Origin: Sphingobium xanthum | GTDB taxonomy: Bacteria; Pseudomonadota; Alphaproteobacteria; Sphingomonadales; Sphingomonadaceae | Length of the DNA stretch: 64,000 nucleotides | Assembly (NCBI RefSeq): GCF_019737615.1 | Contig: NZ_JAHKKS010000013.1 | Coordinates: 1 to 64,000 of the forward strand | Direction of reading: 5' to 3' | Shown here: positions 37,219 to 44,647 of the stretch, in pieces | How positions within the stretch are numbered: the stretch's first letter is position 1 | Layout of the letters: every line of letters starts with the position of its first letter | Program-made: the position numbers and the translations under genes | The notes under the pieces: generated by a model | Databases searched by the model: none | The model's input: the letters and a program-made list of their open reading frames with translations, nothing else | What the model was told of the DNA's origin: nothing

Positions 37219-38558
37219 GACCGAACGCTCCTTTCGCGAAGGCGAGTGCCTATCTGAAGGCACTCTTCTCGTCAGATGAGCCATCATCCACCCAGGACGC
37301 GTTGGCAATCTTCCGCCGTCGCATCGCGACTGGCGTCGGCGCCGTGCTTCTCGGCCTCCTGGCTATTGCCTTTGCCAAGCTGGGCGATCTTGCCCAGACG
37401 CTGTTTCTGAGCTTTACCAGCGCGTCGCCCTTAGGATCCGTCTTCCTGACTCCGGCGATCTTTGCCGGTGCGGTCTTTCTTACACAGCGATGGGCGCCAG
37501 TGGCTCGCGGATCGGGCATTCCCCAGGTTATCGCCGCTTCGCGCAATCCGGGCAGTGAGGCGCTGGGACCGCTGGTATCGATCAAAACCGCGTCGCTGAA
37601 ACTTGTCATGACGATAGTCATGCTGGGTGCCGGTGCCTCGGTCGGCCGCGAGGGCCCCACTGTCCAGACCAGTGCGGCCGTCATGGTCGCCATTCATCGT
37701 TTCCTGCGTGTTCCGATCACAGCCGGTGTTCTGATCGCAGGTGGCGCGGCAGGCGTGGCCGCTGCGTTCAACACGCCGCTTGCCGGCGTCGCATTCGCAA
37801 TCGAAGAACTGGCGGCCGCCTATGAGCAGCGGGTCGCCGTGCTTGTCATGGCGGCGGTGATGATCGCCGGTCTCGTCAGCTTGGGCATCGCGGGCGACTA
37901 TATTTACTTCGGCGCGATGCGACAGACGCTCGATCTGCGCGGCGTCTTGCTCGTCGCACCTGTCGCCGGAATCGCCGGTGGGTTGACGGGCGGCTTGTTT
38001 TCCCGCGCCTTGCTCGCCTTTGCCAATCCCGGGCGCACCTGGCTCGCCGCTCTCAAGCGGCGGCCGATCCTTTTGGCGACAGTGTGCGGCCTGGTCGTTG
38101 CGCTCCTTGGGATCTCCAGTGCGGGGGCAACATGGGGAACGGGGTATGAGGCGACGCGCAACCTGGTAGAGGCCAAGGATGGCTCGCTCTGGTTTGGGCC
38201 CGCCAAATTCATCGCGACACTGGCAACGGCTCTGAGCGGCGCTCCGGGCGGCATTTTCGCGCCATCACTGGCAGTCGGCGCCGGACTGGGAGATCTGCTC
38301 ACGGCCATCTTCCCCGACGATCCGCGCGGGGCGATCGTTCTGCTCGGTATGATTGGGTATTTTGTTGGCGTGGTAAGAGCGCCGCTGACGGCCGTCATCA
38401 TCATCACTGAGACAACCGCGAGCCGGGGCATGATTATCCCCTTGTTCGCAACGGCGCTGATCGCCGACTTCGTCAGCGCTATTGTTTGTCGTGAGCGCCT
38501 CTATCACGGCTTGGCCAAGGCCTTTTCGCACGCGTCGACGGCCCCCAATCATAACTGA
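37215..38558 (+). CDS. ClC-type chloride channel/transporter
   Basis: 447 residues. The selectivity-filter motifs are present: [10 protein letters not shown] and [13 protein letters not shown] with the gating glutamate in GREGP. About ten to twelve membrane helices follow, with [19 protein letters not shown] (the third filter segment) near residue 350. The gating glutamate suggests either a proton/chloride exchanger or a gated channel. No CBS domains follow. It is coupled to nhaA by a GTGA overlap, a pairing that would balance charge during pH or salt stress. Confidence 0.92.
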   Translation: MRPNAPFAKASAYLKALFSSDEPSSTQDALAIFRRRIATGVGAVLLGLLAIAFAKLGDLAQTLFLSFTSASPLGSVFLTPAIFAGAVFLTQRWAPVARGSGIPQVIAASRNPGSEALGPLVSIKTASLKLVMTIVMLGAGASVGREGPTVQTSAAVMVAIHRFLRVPITAGVLIAGGAAGVAAAFNTPLAGVAFAIEELAAAYEQRVAVLVMAAVMIAGLVSLGIAGDYIYFGAMRQTLDLRGVLLVAPVAGIAGGLTGGLFSRALLAFANPGRTWLAALKRRPILLATVCGLVVALLGISSAGATWGTGYEATRNLVEAKDGSLWFGPAKFIATLATALSGAPGGIFAPSLAVGAGLGDLLTAIFPDDPRGAIVLLGMIGYFVGVVRAPLTAVIIITETTASRGMIIPLFATALIADFVSAIVCRERLYHGLAKAFSHASTAPNHN

Positions 38559-38917
38559 CGGGGCTTGGGGGTAGTACGCACTCAAGCGGTCGAAGGCTTT
38601 CCGGAGTTCGCGAAGCGGCTCCTATTCCGGCTCAAGGCGACACACATCTGAATTGTCCTGGAACATCAATCGGCCCGGATCCAGACGCCCCGCACTTGGG
38701 CAGCGACATCTGCGTGCAGGCTCTGGCTATGCTCCGTGCACTATCGCACTCATTGTTAGGAACGAACTGCAGCATCCCGCGTTCTGGTCTGGTTCAGGCC
38801 GTGCCGGTCTGACCGCCGGACTACGGAATTTCGAAAGCAAAACCGTCGAGGCCAATTGGGGGTTCGGGATGACCAGATCGGGACGAATGTCCGGCGCATC
38901 GCTGCGGCTGCCCGACA
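38559..38917. other. Intergenic region before hybrid kinase
   Basis: No gene with a credible start is seen. It contains a candidate general-stress promoter at 38759-38783. A short plus-strand frame (38653-38925) has no recognisable features and overlaps the next start, so I do not call it. Confidence 0.5.
38759..38783 (+). promoter_or_regulatory. Candidate EcfG-type general stress promoter
   Basis: GGAAC at 38759-38763 is followed after exactly 16 bases by CGTT at 38780-38783. This is the pattern known for EcfG sigma factors in alphaproteobacteria. It lies about 135 bases before the hybrid kinase gene start. The same motif was looked for upstream of neighbouring island genes and not found. 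Confidence 0.5.
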
Positions 38918-40552
38918 ATGAATAGCGTGGTAAGCCCCACAGCTAAGACGCCGAGGGTTTCTACCCGTTGGTTGTTCCTTCCTCCTTGGGCCACGTATCC
39001 GTTGGCGCTGATCGTAACGGCATCGGCCACACTTCTTCGCTTAAGTCTCGATTCCGTTGATCCCGGTATCGTGCCCTTCGCCCTATTTTATCCCGCCGTG
39101 CTAATTTCCGCTGTGTGTTGCGGGGCAGGGCCCGGGGTCGTAACGCTCGTGGGGTCTGGGATTATTGTGACTTATTTTTGGCTGCCACCCAAGGGGAGCC
39201 TGTTGTTCACGCACACGAGCATATTGAACCTGAGCCTTTTTGCCGTGACGGCCGGGTCGATCATAATCGTGGGCCATATTCTAAGACTGAGCCTGCAGCG
39301 AAGCGCGATCATCACTTTGGCGCTCTCTCAGAACTCGGACCAGCTTGAAGGTCTCGCTCGCGAACTTGAAGCAAGGGTAGCCAGCACCGTTGTCGAGCGT
39401 GAAATGGCTCTTCAGCAGCTTCATGAAACGAGGAAAGCTGAAACAATTGGTCAATTAACCGGCGGAATCGCCCATGACTTCAACAATCTTCTCACACCAA
39501 TTATCGGAACGCTCGACCTGCTCAACAGTCGTGATGTGCCTGCTGCGCGATCGCAAAGACTGATAGCGGGAGCGCTCGCTGCCGCCGAGAAAGCGAGCAC
39601 GCTCGTTAACCGAATGCTTGCCTTTGGACGTCGCCAACTCTTGCAACCCCGCGCTGTCAACGTCACCTCGTTGCTGATCGACCTCTCTGATCTCCTCCAG
39701 CGTTCGATCGGGCCGACAACAAGGCTGGTGATGGACCTGCCTCATGATTTGCCGGCGATCCGTGTTGACCCGAACCAACTTGAGCTGGCCCTGCTGAACC
39801 TGGCGGTGAACGCGCGAGACGCAATGCCCAACGGCGGGACATTGACGATTAGTGCGCAGGCGGATGTGTCGAGCGATGATCCAGCAAGCATAGACCAGAT
39901 CAGAATATCGGTGGTCGACACGGGGACAGGCATGGACGAGGCAACACTCCAGCGAGCGACCGAACCATTTTTCACCACGAAGAAAACGGGCCAGGGCACG
40001 GGACTGGGCCTGTCGATGGTCCACGGATTGGCAGCGCAATCGGGCGGTAGATTGGTCTTGTCCAGCATGCTGGGTGTGGGAACACGCGCAGAGCTCTGGT
40101 TCCCGCCGACTGATGAGCAGATTGCGGAACCGGAACTGGCCGAGGAGCGTCAAATTTCCGTCTCGCAGAATCTCCGGATTCTTCTGGTGGATGACGAACC
40201 CCTGGTCCGCGCTGGCCTGGCCGAGATGTTGCGAGAGGCTGGTCATGAAATCGTGGAAGTTGAAAGTGCACGCGAAGCACTGTCCCTGGTTGATGACTGT
40301 GCCGCTTTTGACCTCATTCTCACCGATCATCTCATGCCTGGCATGACCGGTGGTGCATTGGCGCTGAAACTGCGCGACAGTCACCCCTATCTGCCCATCC
40401 TATTGATCACGGGGTACGCCGGCTCGGAGGCCGATGTGCCCGACGGGATCAACAAGCTTCGCAAGCCGATCCGCCAGACTGAATTGCTTGGGGCAATTGA
40501 CGCGGCTTTTGAAGCGACAAGCAATGTGATCAGATTGCCTGCCTCAAATTGA
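38918..40552 (+). CDS. Hybrid sensor histidine kinase with C-terminal receiver
   Basis: 544 residues. About four N-terminal membrane helices (25-125), DUF4118/KdpD-like, with FALFYPAVLISAVCCGAGPG. A coiled coil (about 140-175) leads to the H-box GGIAHDFNNLLTP with His 186. ATPase motifs are LALLNLAVNARDAM, VVDTGTGMD and GTGLGLSMVHGL. The receiver (418-540) has VDDEP and phospho-acceptor Asp 470 in ILTDHLMPG. Such HDFNNL-type kinases with an attached receiver often belong to phosphorelays. No DNA-binding response regulator is adjacent. It ends the stress block; a stress-type promoter lies upstream. Confidence 0.9.
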   Translation: MNSVVSPTAKTPRVSTRWLFLPPWATYPLALIVTASATLLRLSLDSVDPGIVPFALFYPAVLISAVCCGAGPGVVTLVGSGIIVTYFWLPPKGSLLFTHTSILNLSLFAVTAGSIIIVGHILRLSLQRSAIITLALSQNSDQLEGLARELEARVASTVVEREMALQQLHETRKAETIGQLTGGIAHDFNNLLTPIIGTLDLLNSRDVPAARSQRLIAGALAAAEKASTLVNRMLAFGRRQLLQPRAVNVTSLLIDLSDLLQRSIGPTTRLVMDLPHDLPAIRVDPNQLELALLNLAVNARDAMPNGGTLTISAQADVSSDDPASIDQIRISVVDTGTGMDEATLQRATEPFFTTKKTGQGTGLGLSMVHGLAAQSGGRLVLSSMLGVGTRAELWFPPTDEQIAEPELAEERQISVSQNLRILLVDDEPLVRAGLAEMLREAGHEIVEVESAREALSLVDDCAAFDLILTDHLMPGMTGGALALKLRDSHPYLPILLITGYAGSEADVPDGINKLRKPIRQTELLGAIDAAFEATSNVIRLPASN

Positions 40553-40560
40553 TATGCCGG

Positions 40561-41211
40561 TCATTCTATCTTGGCCGCGATTTGTCTCAGGATATGTGCG
40601 AAAACGGCGGCAGGCTGGCCGCCCGAAATAAGATATTGGTCGTTCACGATGATCGCCGGGACGGCATTGATCCCTCGTGACATCGAAACTTCTTCCGACA
40701 TCCGGACATATCGCGAAAATTTCCCTGATTGGAGCACTTCCGCAGCGCCTTCGCGTTCGAGGCCCACGTTTTGCGCGATGTCGGCAAGGACTGCATGGTC
40801 GCTCACGTCGCGCTTTTCGGACAGGTAGGCAGTGAACAGGGCCTGTTTCAATTCCCGTTGTTTGCCCTCGAGCTTCGCCCAATGCAGCAGCCGATGGGCG
40901 TCGAAGGTGTTGTAGAAGCGGTCATCATGGGCGAGCGCGACATCCACGCCGACTTCCTTGGCCCGGTCGCTCAGGCTAGGCTGGTCCGAGGGCAAATGGC
41001 TGGCGGCTTCGCCATATTTTTCCCGGAGATTCTCGCCAACATTCTGGCCCTCCGGCGGAAGGTCGGGGTTAATCTCGAAGGGGTGGAAGATGAGGTCTGC
41101 ATCGACCTCGTCGGCGAGGCTGGCAAGCGCTTCATCCAGGCCCTTCAGGCCGATCGCACAAAACGGACAGGCGATATCGGAAATGAAGTCGATCTTGAGG
41201 TGCTTGGGCAT
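40561..41211 (-). CDS. DsbA-family oxidoreductase (FrnE-like)
   Basis: A 216-residue thioredoxin-fold protein without a signal peptide, so cytoplasmic. The active site CPFC is at residues 15-18 (DIACPFCAIGLKGLDEAL), and the rest follows FrnE-type proteins: FEINPDLPPEGQN, AHRLLHWAKLEGKQRELKQAL and INAVPAIIVNDQYLISGGQPA with the cis-proline. It could act in thiol/disulfide exchange. It is on the same strand as the bufD-bufA1 genes, 85 bases downstream of bufD, so it might belong to that operon, but this is not certain. Confidence 0.85.
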   Translation of the reverse strand: MPKHLKIDFISDIACPFCAIGLKGLDEALASLADEVDADLIFHPFEINPDLPPEGQNVGENLREKYGEAASHLPSDQPSLSDRAKEVGVDVALAHDDRFYNTFDAHRLLHWAKLEGKQRELKQALFTAYLSEKRDVSDHAVLADIAQNVGLEREGAAEVLQSGKFSRYVRMSEEVSMSRGINAVPAIIVNDQYLISGGQPAAVFAHILRQIAAKIE

Positions 41212-41296
41212 GAGATCTCACAGTCCTTCGGCGCCACATCTTCCTCCACTTCGATTAACACGACAAGCCGTTCGGTTTGTTCGGGATAGTGAGCGG

Positions 41297-41734
41297 CTAC
41301 CTGAAGATCGCCCAGTCGAGCGACCAGGCTCCGCCGCCGCGCAGGATAAGGGGAAGCAAAAGTCCCGCCCAACTCAAATGGGTTGCCCATGCATCGGGAT
41401 AGACGAAGATCTCAATGACCGCTGTCATGCCGAGCAAAGCGAGCGCCGCGCCTCGCGTGAACAATCCCAGCACCAGCAGGATCGGGAAGAAATGCTCCGA
41501 GTAGGTCGCGGCATGTGCGGCGATTTCCGGCGGCACCAGCGGCAGCGCATATTCTGTGCGGAATAGCTCATATGTGCCATCCGTAATGTGGAGCAGCCCA
41601 TCCACTTTCGTCCGGCCGGACTGGAAAAAGACGGCTGCGATGCCGAGGCGCGCAACCAGAAGCGGCAGGGCATCAGGCACGCGGGCGGTCAGGCGCTGGA
41701 CGGCGAGAGTGCCGGCCGCAAGGGGCGTTGTCAT
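41297..41734 (-). CDS. bufD: DoxX-family protein of the bufferin locus (BufD-like)
   Basis: 145 residues with four membrane helices: [61 protein letters not shown] (two helices) and [15 protein letters not shown]. The HSEHFFP-like motif and the position directly after a bufferin precursor gene match the DoxX gene of bufferin clusters. Its role is thought to be in the inner membrane, perhaps redox or quinone-linked, but is not proved. It lies 59 bases after bufA1, separated by a strong stem-loop. Confidence 0.82.
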   Translation of the reverse strand: MTTPLAAGTLAVQRLTARVPDALPLLVARLGIAAVFFQSGRTKVDGLLHITDGTYELFRTEYALPLVPPEIAAHAATYSEHFFPILLVLGLFTRGAALALLGMTAVIEIFVYPDAWATHLSWAGLLLPLILRGGGAWSLDWAIFR

Positions 41735-41760
41735 AACGAAGATCCTCGAATGGCGCGTTT

Positions 41761-41785
41761 GCCGGGAGGACCAACGCCTCCCGGC
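41761..41785 (-). terminator. GC stem-loop between bufA1 and bufD
   Basis: GCCGGGAGG (41761-41769) pairs perfectly with CCTCCCGGC (41777-41785) around a 7-base loop. There is no T-tract, so it looks more like an attenuator or RNA-stabilising hairpin than a full terminator. It would let the precursor mRNA exceed the downstream mRNA. Confidence 0.6.
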
Positions 41786-41793
41786 CCCCCGCT

Positions 41794-42066
41794 TCAGGCC
41801 TTGGGAGTCAGCGAGCCATTGCCCTTGGGCGTCTTGATGGTCGTGCAGGTGCCGGCCTTGACCAGCTTCCAGGCATTGCCCTGATAATTAACCTTGGAGG
41901 TGCCTGCGCAGCTGGTGCCGGCGCCGGCCTTGCAGTCATTCTTGCCGGCGAGCGACACGCCATAGCATTTCTCCATCGGGGTCTTGTCGGCGGCGGATGC
42001 CGAGGTCGCGGTGGCAGCAATGGCGAGAGCGAGGGTCGCGGCGAGGGTGGCGTGGGTCTTGATCAT
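41794..42066 (-). CDS. bufA1: Bufferin precursor, BufA1/DUF2282 type
   Basis: A 90-residue precursor. The signal peptide (about 1-25, ending TSASAA) exports it to the periplasm. The DUF2282 core has [20 protein letters not shown] and [18 protein letters not shown], with four cysteines at 34, 45, 53 and 74. In characterised bufferins, an MNIO enzyme turns two cysteines into thiooxazoles and the peptide then binds copper. ATG 42066 has an AAGGAGA-like ribosome binding site. It is transcribed leftward from a promoter of the same pattern as the sigma gene and bufA2. Confidence 0.9.
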   Translation of the reverse strand: MIKTHATLAATLALAIAATATSASAADKTPMEKCYGVSLAGKNDCKAGAGTSCAGTSKVNYQGNAWKLVKAGTCTTIKTPKGNGSLTPKA

Positions 42067-42118
42067 TTTCTGTCTCCTTGAAAGGGGTGTCCGGGCAATC
42101 GCCGGACATGCCCCGGAG

Positions 42119-42144
42119 TTCGCGGAGGGCGACGCGCCGGTTAC
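42119..42144 (-). promoter_or_regulatory. SigF-like promoter for bufA1-bufD
   Basis: Read on the minus strand, GTAACC (42144-42139) is followed after 16 bases by CGAA (42122-42119), about 53 bases before the bufA1 ATG. The pattern equals the one I recall for Caulobacter sigma-F. The same boxes occur at two further promoters in this locus. Confidence 0.68.
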
Positions 42145-42189
42145 GCAGGGCGCTGGACAAATATTTTCATCGTTCGATGCGCCCGACAT

Positions 42190-42214
42190 GTAACCTTCGA
42201 GCGTCAGAGACGAA
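42190..42214 (+). promoter_or_regulatory. SigF-like promoter for sigma/nrsF
   Basis: GTAACC (42190-42195) and CGAA (42211-42214) are separated by 15 bases, 22 bases before the sigma gene start. This suggests positive autoregulation of the sigma factor. The spacer is one base shorter than at the bufferin promoters. Confidence 0.62.
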
Positions 42215-42236
42215 TGCACCTGTCACAGGAGCATGA

Positions 42237-42773
42237 ATGCGGGCGAACGAGGATCAGTTGCGGGCCTGGATGGTGGGAGGACTGGACGGCGTCGCGGCCG
42301 ACCATGCCTGCCTGTTGCGCGCACTCGTGCCCATTCTGTCCGCTTTCTACAGCCGGCGCGTGTTCGCATCGGACGATATCGAGGATCTGGTGCAGGAAAC
42401 GCTTATCGCCGTGCATAGCCGCCGCGCAACCTATGACCGGGATCGCGCCTTCACCGCCTGGCTGTTTTCCATCGCGCGCTACAAGATGATCGATCATTTC
42501 CGCCGCAGCCGCTCCGTCGTGCCCATCGAGGAACTGGAAGACATACTGATGGTCGAAGGCTTCGAGGCCAGCAGCGGTGCACGACTCGACATCGAAGATC
42601 TGCTCGGCACCCTGCCGGCCAAACAAGCGCGGATGATCCGCGCAACACACATAGACGGCGCCACCGTCGCCGAGGCGGCCGCTGCCAGCGGCTATGGCGA
42701 GTCAGACGTGAAGGTCTCGATCCATCGCGGCCTCAAAGCATTGGCGGCGCGCATCCGAGGCAGCGAAACATGA
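42237..42773 (+). CDS. sigF: ECF sigma factor (SigF-like) of the bufferin locus
   Basis: A 178-residue ECF sigma factor. Region 2 is at about 20-95, with DIEDLVQETLIAVHSRRATYDRDRAF in pieces and WLFSIARYKMIDHFRR (region 2.4). Region 4 is at about 120-172, with LGTLPAKQARMIRATHIDG and YGESDVKVSIHRGLKAL. Its stop overlaps the start of the NrsF anti-sigma gene (ATGA). The two flank a bufferin cluster as in Caulobacter, where the sigma controls bufferin expression in response to excess metal. The promoter copies around it fit that role. Confidence 0.88.
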   Translation: MRANEDQLRAWMVGGLDGVAADHACLLRALVPILSAFYSRRVFASDDIEDLVQETLIAVHSRRATYDRDRAFTAWLFSIARYKMIDHFRRSRSVVPIEELEDILMVEGFEASSGARLDIEDLLGTLPAKQARMIRATHIDGATVAEAAAASGYGESDVKVSIHRGLKALAARIRGSET

Positions 42774-43411
42774 ATACCGACCAGCTCATCGACAGTCTCG
42801 CGAGTGACGTGAAGCCGGTTCGCCGGAGCGCGCTTGGCGCGCGGCTCGGGTTCGGCATGCTGATCGGCGCGCTCGTCTCCGCAGCTCTCGTTATCATGCT
42901 CCTTGGCGCACGCCCGGATCTGGCAAGCGCCATGAATGGCTTCGCCTTCTGGATGAAGTGGACCTACACGCTTTCGCTCTCTGCCATCGCGGTCTACGCG
43001 ACGGCGCAGTTGGCGCGACCCAATCCGGGCAATTTGCGGGTTCTCTGGCTGATCGCCATTCCTGTGACCCTTCTTGCGGGCGTGGGCGTGCTGGAACTCG
43101 CGCATACACCGCCGGGCGAATGGCTCGCCATGTGGCTCGGCAGCAGCTGGAGCAAATGTCCCTGGTATGTGTTCGGGCTCGCCATGCCGATCTTCATCGG
43201 GCTGCTCTGGTCGTTCCGCCGGCTGGCGCCGACGCGGCTGCGCGCGGCGGGCGCCGCAGCTGGGCTGGCGGCGGGTGCGTTCGCCGCGACCGTCTATTGC
43301 CTACATTGCCCCGAGGTCTCGGCGATCTTCGTGCTGACCTGGTACACGCTCGGCATATTGCTCGCCGCCAGCCTTGGCGCGCTGGTCGGCCCGCGTCTTT
43401 TGCGCTGGTGA
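42770..43411 (+). CDS. nrsF: NrsF-family anti-sigma factor (DUF1109)
   Basis: A 213-residue inner-membrane protein with six predicted helices, starting inside the sigma stop. DUF1109/NrsF proteins hold an ECF sigma at the membrane until a signal frees it. Visible pieces: IDSLASDVKPVRRSALGARL in the cytoplasmic N-tail, SSWSKCPWYVFGLAMPIFIGLLW and a C-terminal YCLHCPEVSAIFVLTWYTLGI. The two cysteine motifs (KCPW and HCPE) are the likely sensing cysteines of this family. Confidence 0.88.
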   Translation: MNTDQLIDSLASDVKPVRRSALGARLGFGMLIGALVSAALVIMLLGARPDLASAMNGFAFWMKWTYTLSLSAIAVYATAQLARPNPGNLRVLWLIAIPVTLLAGVGVLELAHTPPGEWLAMWLGSSWSKCPWYVFGLAMPIFIGLLWSFRRLAPTRLRAAGAAAGLAAGAFAATVYCLHCPEVSAIFVLTWYTLGILLAASLGALVGPRLLRW

Positions 43412-43412
43412 T

Positions 43413-43438
43413 GTAACCGGCGGCCGCGTTGCTCCGAA
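43413..43438 (+). promoter_or_regulatory. SigF-like promoter for bufA2-bufB-bufC
   Basis: GTAACC (43413-43418) and CGAA (43435-43438) are spaced by 16 bases, 42 bases before the bufA2 ATG. Box sequences and spacing match the bufA1 promoter on the other strand. Confidence 0.7.
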
Positions 43439-43479
43439 CAAGAGATGCCAACCCGGCACAATCATTCGGAGATACCTTC

Positions 43480-43743
43480 ATGAACAGCTTCCGTACCGGC
43501 GTCAGCTTCGCCGCTTCCGCCGCCCTCATCGCCATCAGCGCCGCCGCCGTGCCGACGGCCGCAGTCGCCAAGGGGGCGACCAAGATCCATTGTTACGGCG
43601 TCAACACCTGCAAGGGTACTTCGGACTGCAAGACGTCGAAGCACGACTGCAAGGGCATGAATGACTGCAAGGGCACCGGTTTCAAGGAAATGTCGGTGAA
43701 GCAGTGCTCGGCCGCTGGCGGCACCACGACCGAAGCGAAGTAA
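43480..43743 (+). CDS. bufA2: Bufferin precursor, BufA2-like, six cysteines
   Basis: 87 residues with a signal peptide (about 1-30, ending AAVA). The short mature part is unusually rich in cysteine and lysine, with cysteines at 38, 44, 50, 57, 63 and 76. The first five lie about every six residues in repeated (N/D)xCKG-like units: NTCKGTSDCKTSKHDCKG, then MNDCKGTGFKEM. Position before bufB and bufC and the export signal mark it as a bufferin-type metallophore precursor, but it is different from DUF2282. An AGATACC spacer and CGGAG ribosome binding site precede ATG 43480. Confidence 0.85.
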   Translation: MNSFRTGVSFAASAALIAISAAAVPTAAVAKGATKIHCYGVNTCKGTSDCKTSKHDCKGMNDCKGTGFKEMSVKQCSAAGGTTTEAK

Positions 43744-43754
43744 CCCCCTCGGCT

Positions 43755-43787
43755 CGGCGGGCATCCCCCTCCCGAACCCGCCCGCCG
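43755..43787 (+). terminator. GC stem-loop between bufA2 and bufB
   Basis: CGGCGGGC (43755-43762) pairs with GCCCGCCG (43780-43787) around a 17-base loop; no T-tract follows. It takes the same place as the bufA1/bufD stem-loop and probably reduces or processes transcription into bufB-bufC so that precursor exceeds enzyme. Confidence 0.55.
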
Positions 43788-43816
43788 GGCCACCCTTCTT
43801 CGATGCGAGACCCGCA

Positions 43817-44647
43817 ATGATCCCTTCCTTTGCCGGCTTCGGCCTCGGTTTGCGCAAGCAACATTACGCAGAGTTTCTCGAGCACCGCGTCGCCGTTGAT
43901 TTCGTCGAGGTGATCTCGGAGAATTTCATGGTCGATGGCGGGCGGCCCCGGCGCATCCTGCGGGAGGTGCGCGAGCGCTATCCCGTAGCACTGCATGGCG
44001 TTTCGATGTCCGTCGGTTCGGCAGACGGCGTGGACCGTGCCTATCTCGTGCGGCTTCGCGCGCTCGTCGAAGAGATCGAGCCCCTGTTTGTCTCCGACCA
44101 TCTCTGCTGGACGCAATCTGGCGGCTTTAACTCGCACGACCTGCTCCCGCTGCCCTACACGCAGGAAGCGCTCGATATCGTCTGCGCGAATATTTCCATC
44201 GCCCAGGATGCGCTCGGTCGCGAGATGCTGATCGAGAACCCATCGAGCTACATTTCTTTCGAGAACGACATGATGAGCGAATGGGCCTTTCTCGACGCGG
44301 TCTGCGCGCGCACCGGCTGCGGCCTGTTGCTCGATGTTAACAATGTGTTCGTCAGTGCCACCAACCATGGCTTCGATCCTGTCGCCAATCTGGACGGCGT
44401 CCCACATGAGCGCGTGCGCCAGATCCATCTCGCCGGCCACGCTCAAGGCGAGACTATGCTTATCGACACGCATGACAGTCCGGTGGCCGCTTCGGTGTGG
44501 GATCTCTACCGCCATATCCTGCCACGCCTCGGCCCGGTCGCGACGATGATCGAGCGCGATGACGCCATTCCGCCGCTGCATGAACTGCTTGCCGAACTTG
44601 GCCAGGCGCGCGCGATCAACGCCCAGACCGGTCGCCTGGCGGCATGA
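43817..44647 (+). CDS. bufB: MNIO-family bufferin maturase (DUF692)
   Basis: 276 residues, a TIM-barrel multinuclear iron oxidase. In this family two or three irons oxidise cysteine to a thiooxazole on the precursor peptide. Candidate metal ligands, in order: His 60 (VALHGVSMSVG), Asp 94-His 95 (SDHLCW), Glu 140 (LIENPSSY), Asp 173-Asn 175 (LDVNNVFVSATNHGFD), His 204 and His 208 (HLAGH), and Asp 217 with His 219 (IDTHDSP). It is cytoplasmic and acts before export. Its stop overlaps the bufC start (ATGA). Confidence 0.92.
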   Translation: MIPSFAGFGLGLRKQHYAEFLEHRVAVDFVEVISENFMVDGGRPRRILREVRERYPVALHGVSMSVGSADGVDRAYLVRLRALVEEIEPLFVSDHLCWTQSGGFNSHDLLPLPYTQEALDIVCANISIAQDALGREMLIENPSSYISFENDMMSEWAFLDAVCARTGCGLLLDVNNVFVSATNHGFDPVANLDGVPHERVRQIHLAGHAQGETMLIDTHDSPVAASVWDLYRHILPRLGPVATMIERDDAIPPLHELLAELGQARAINAQTGRLAA

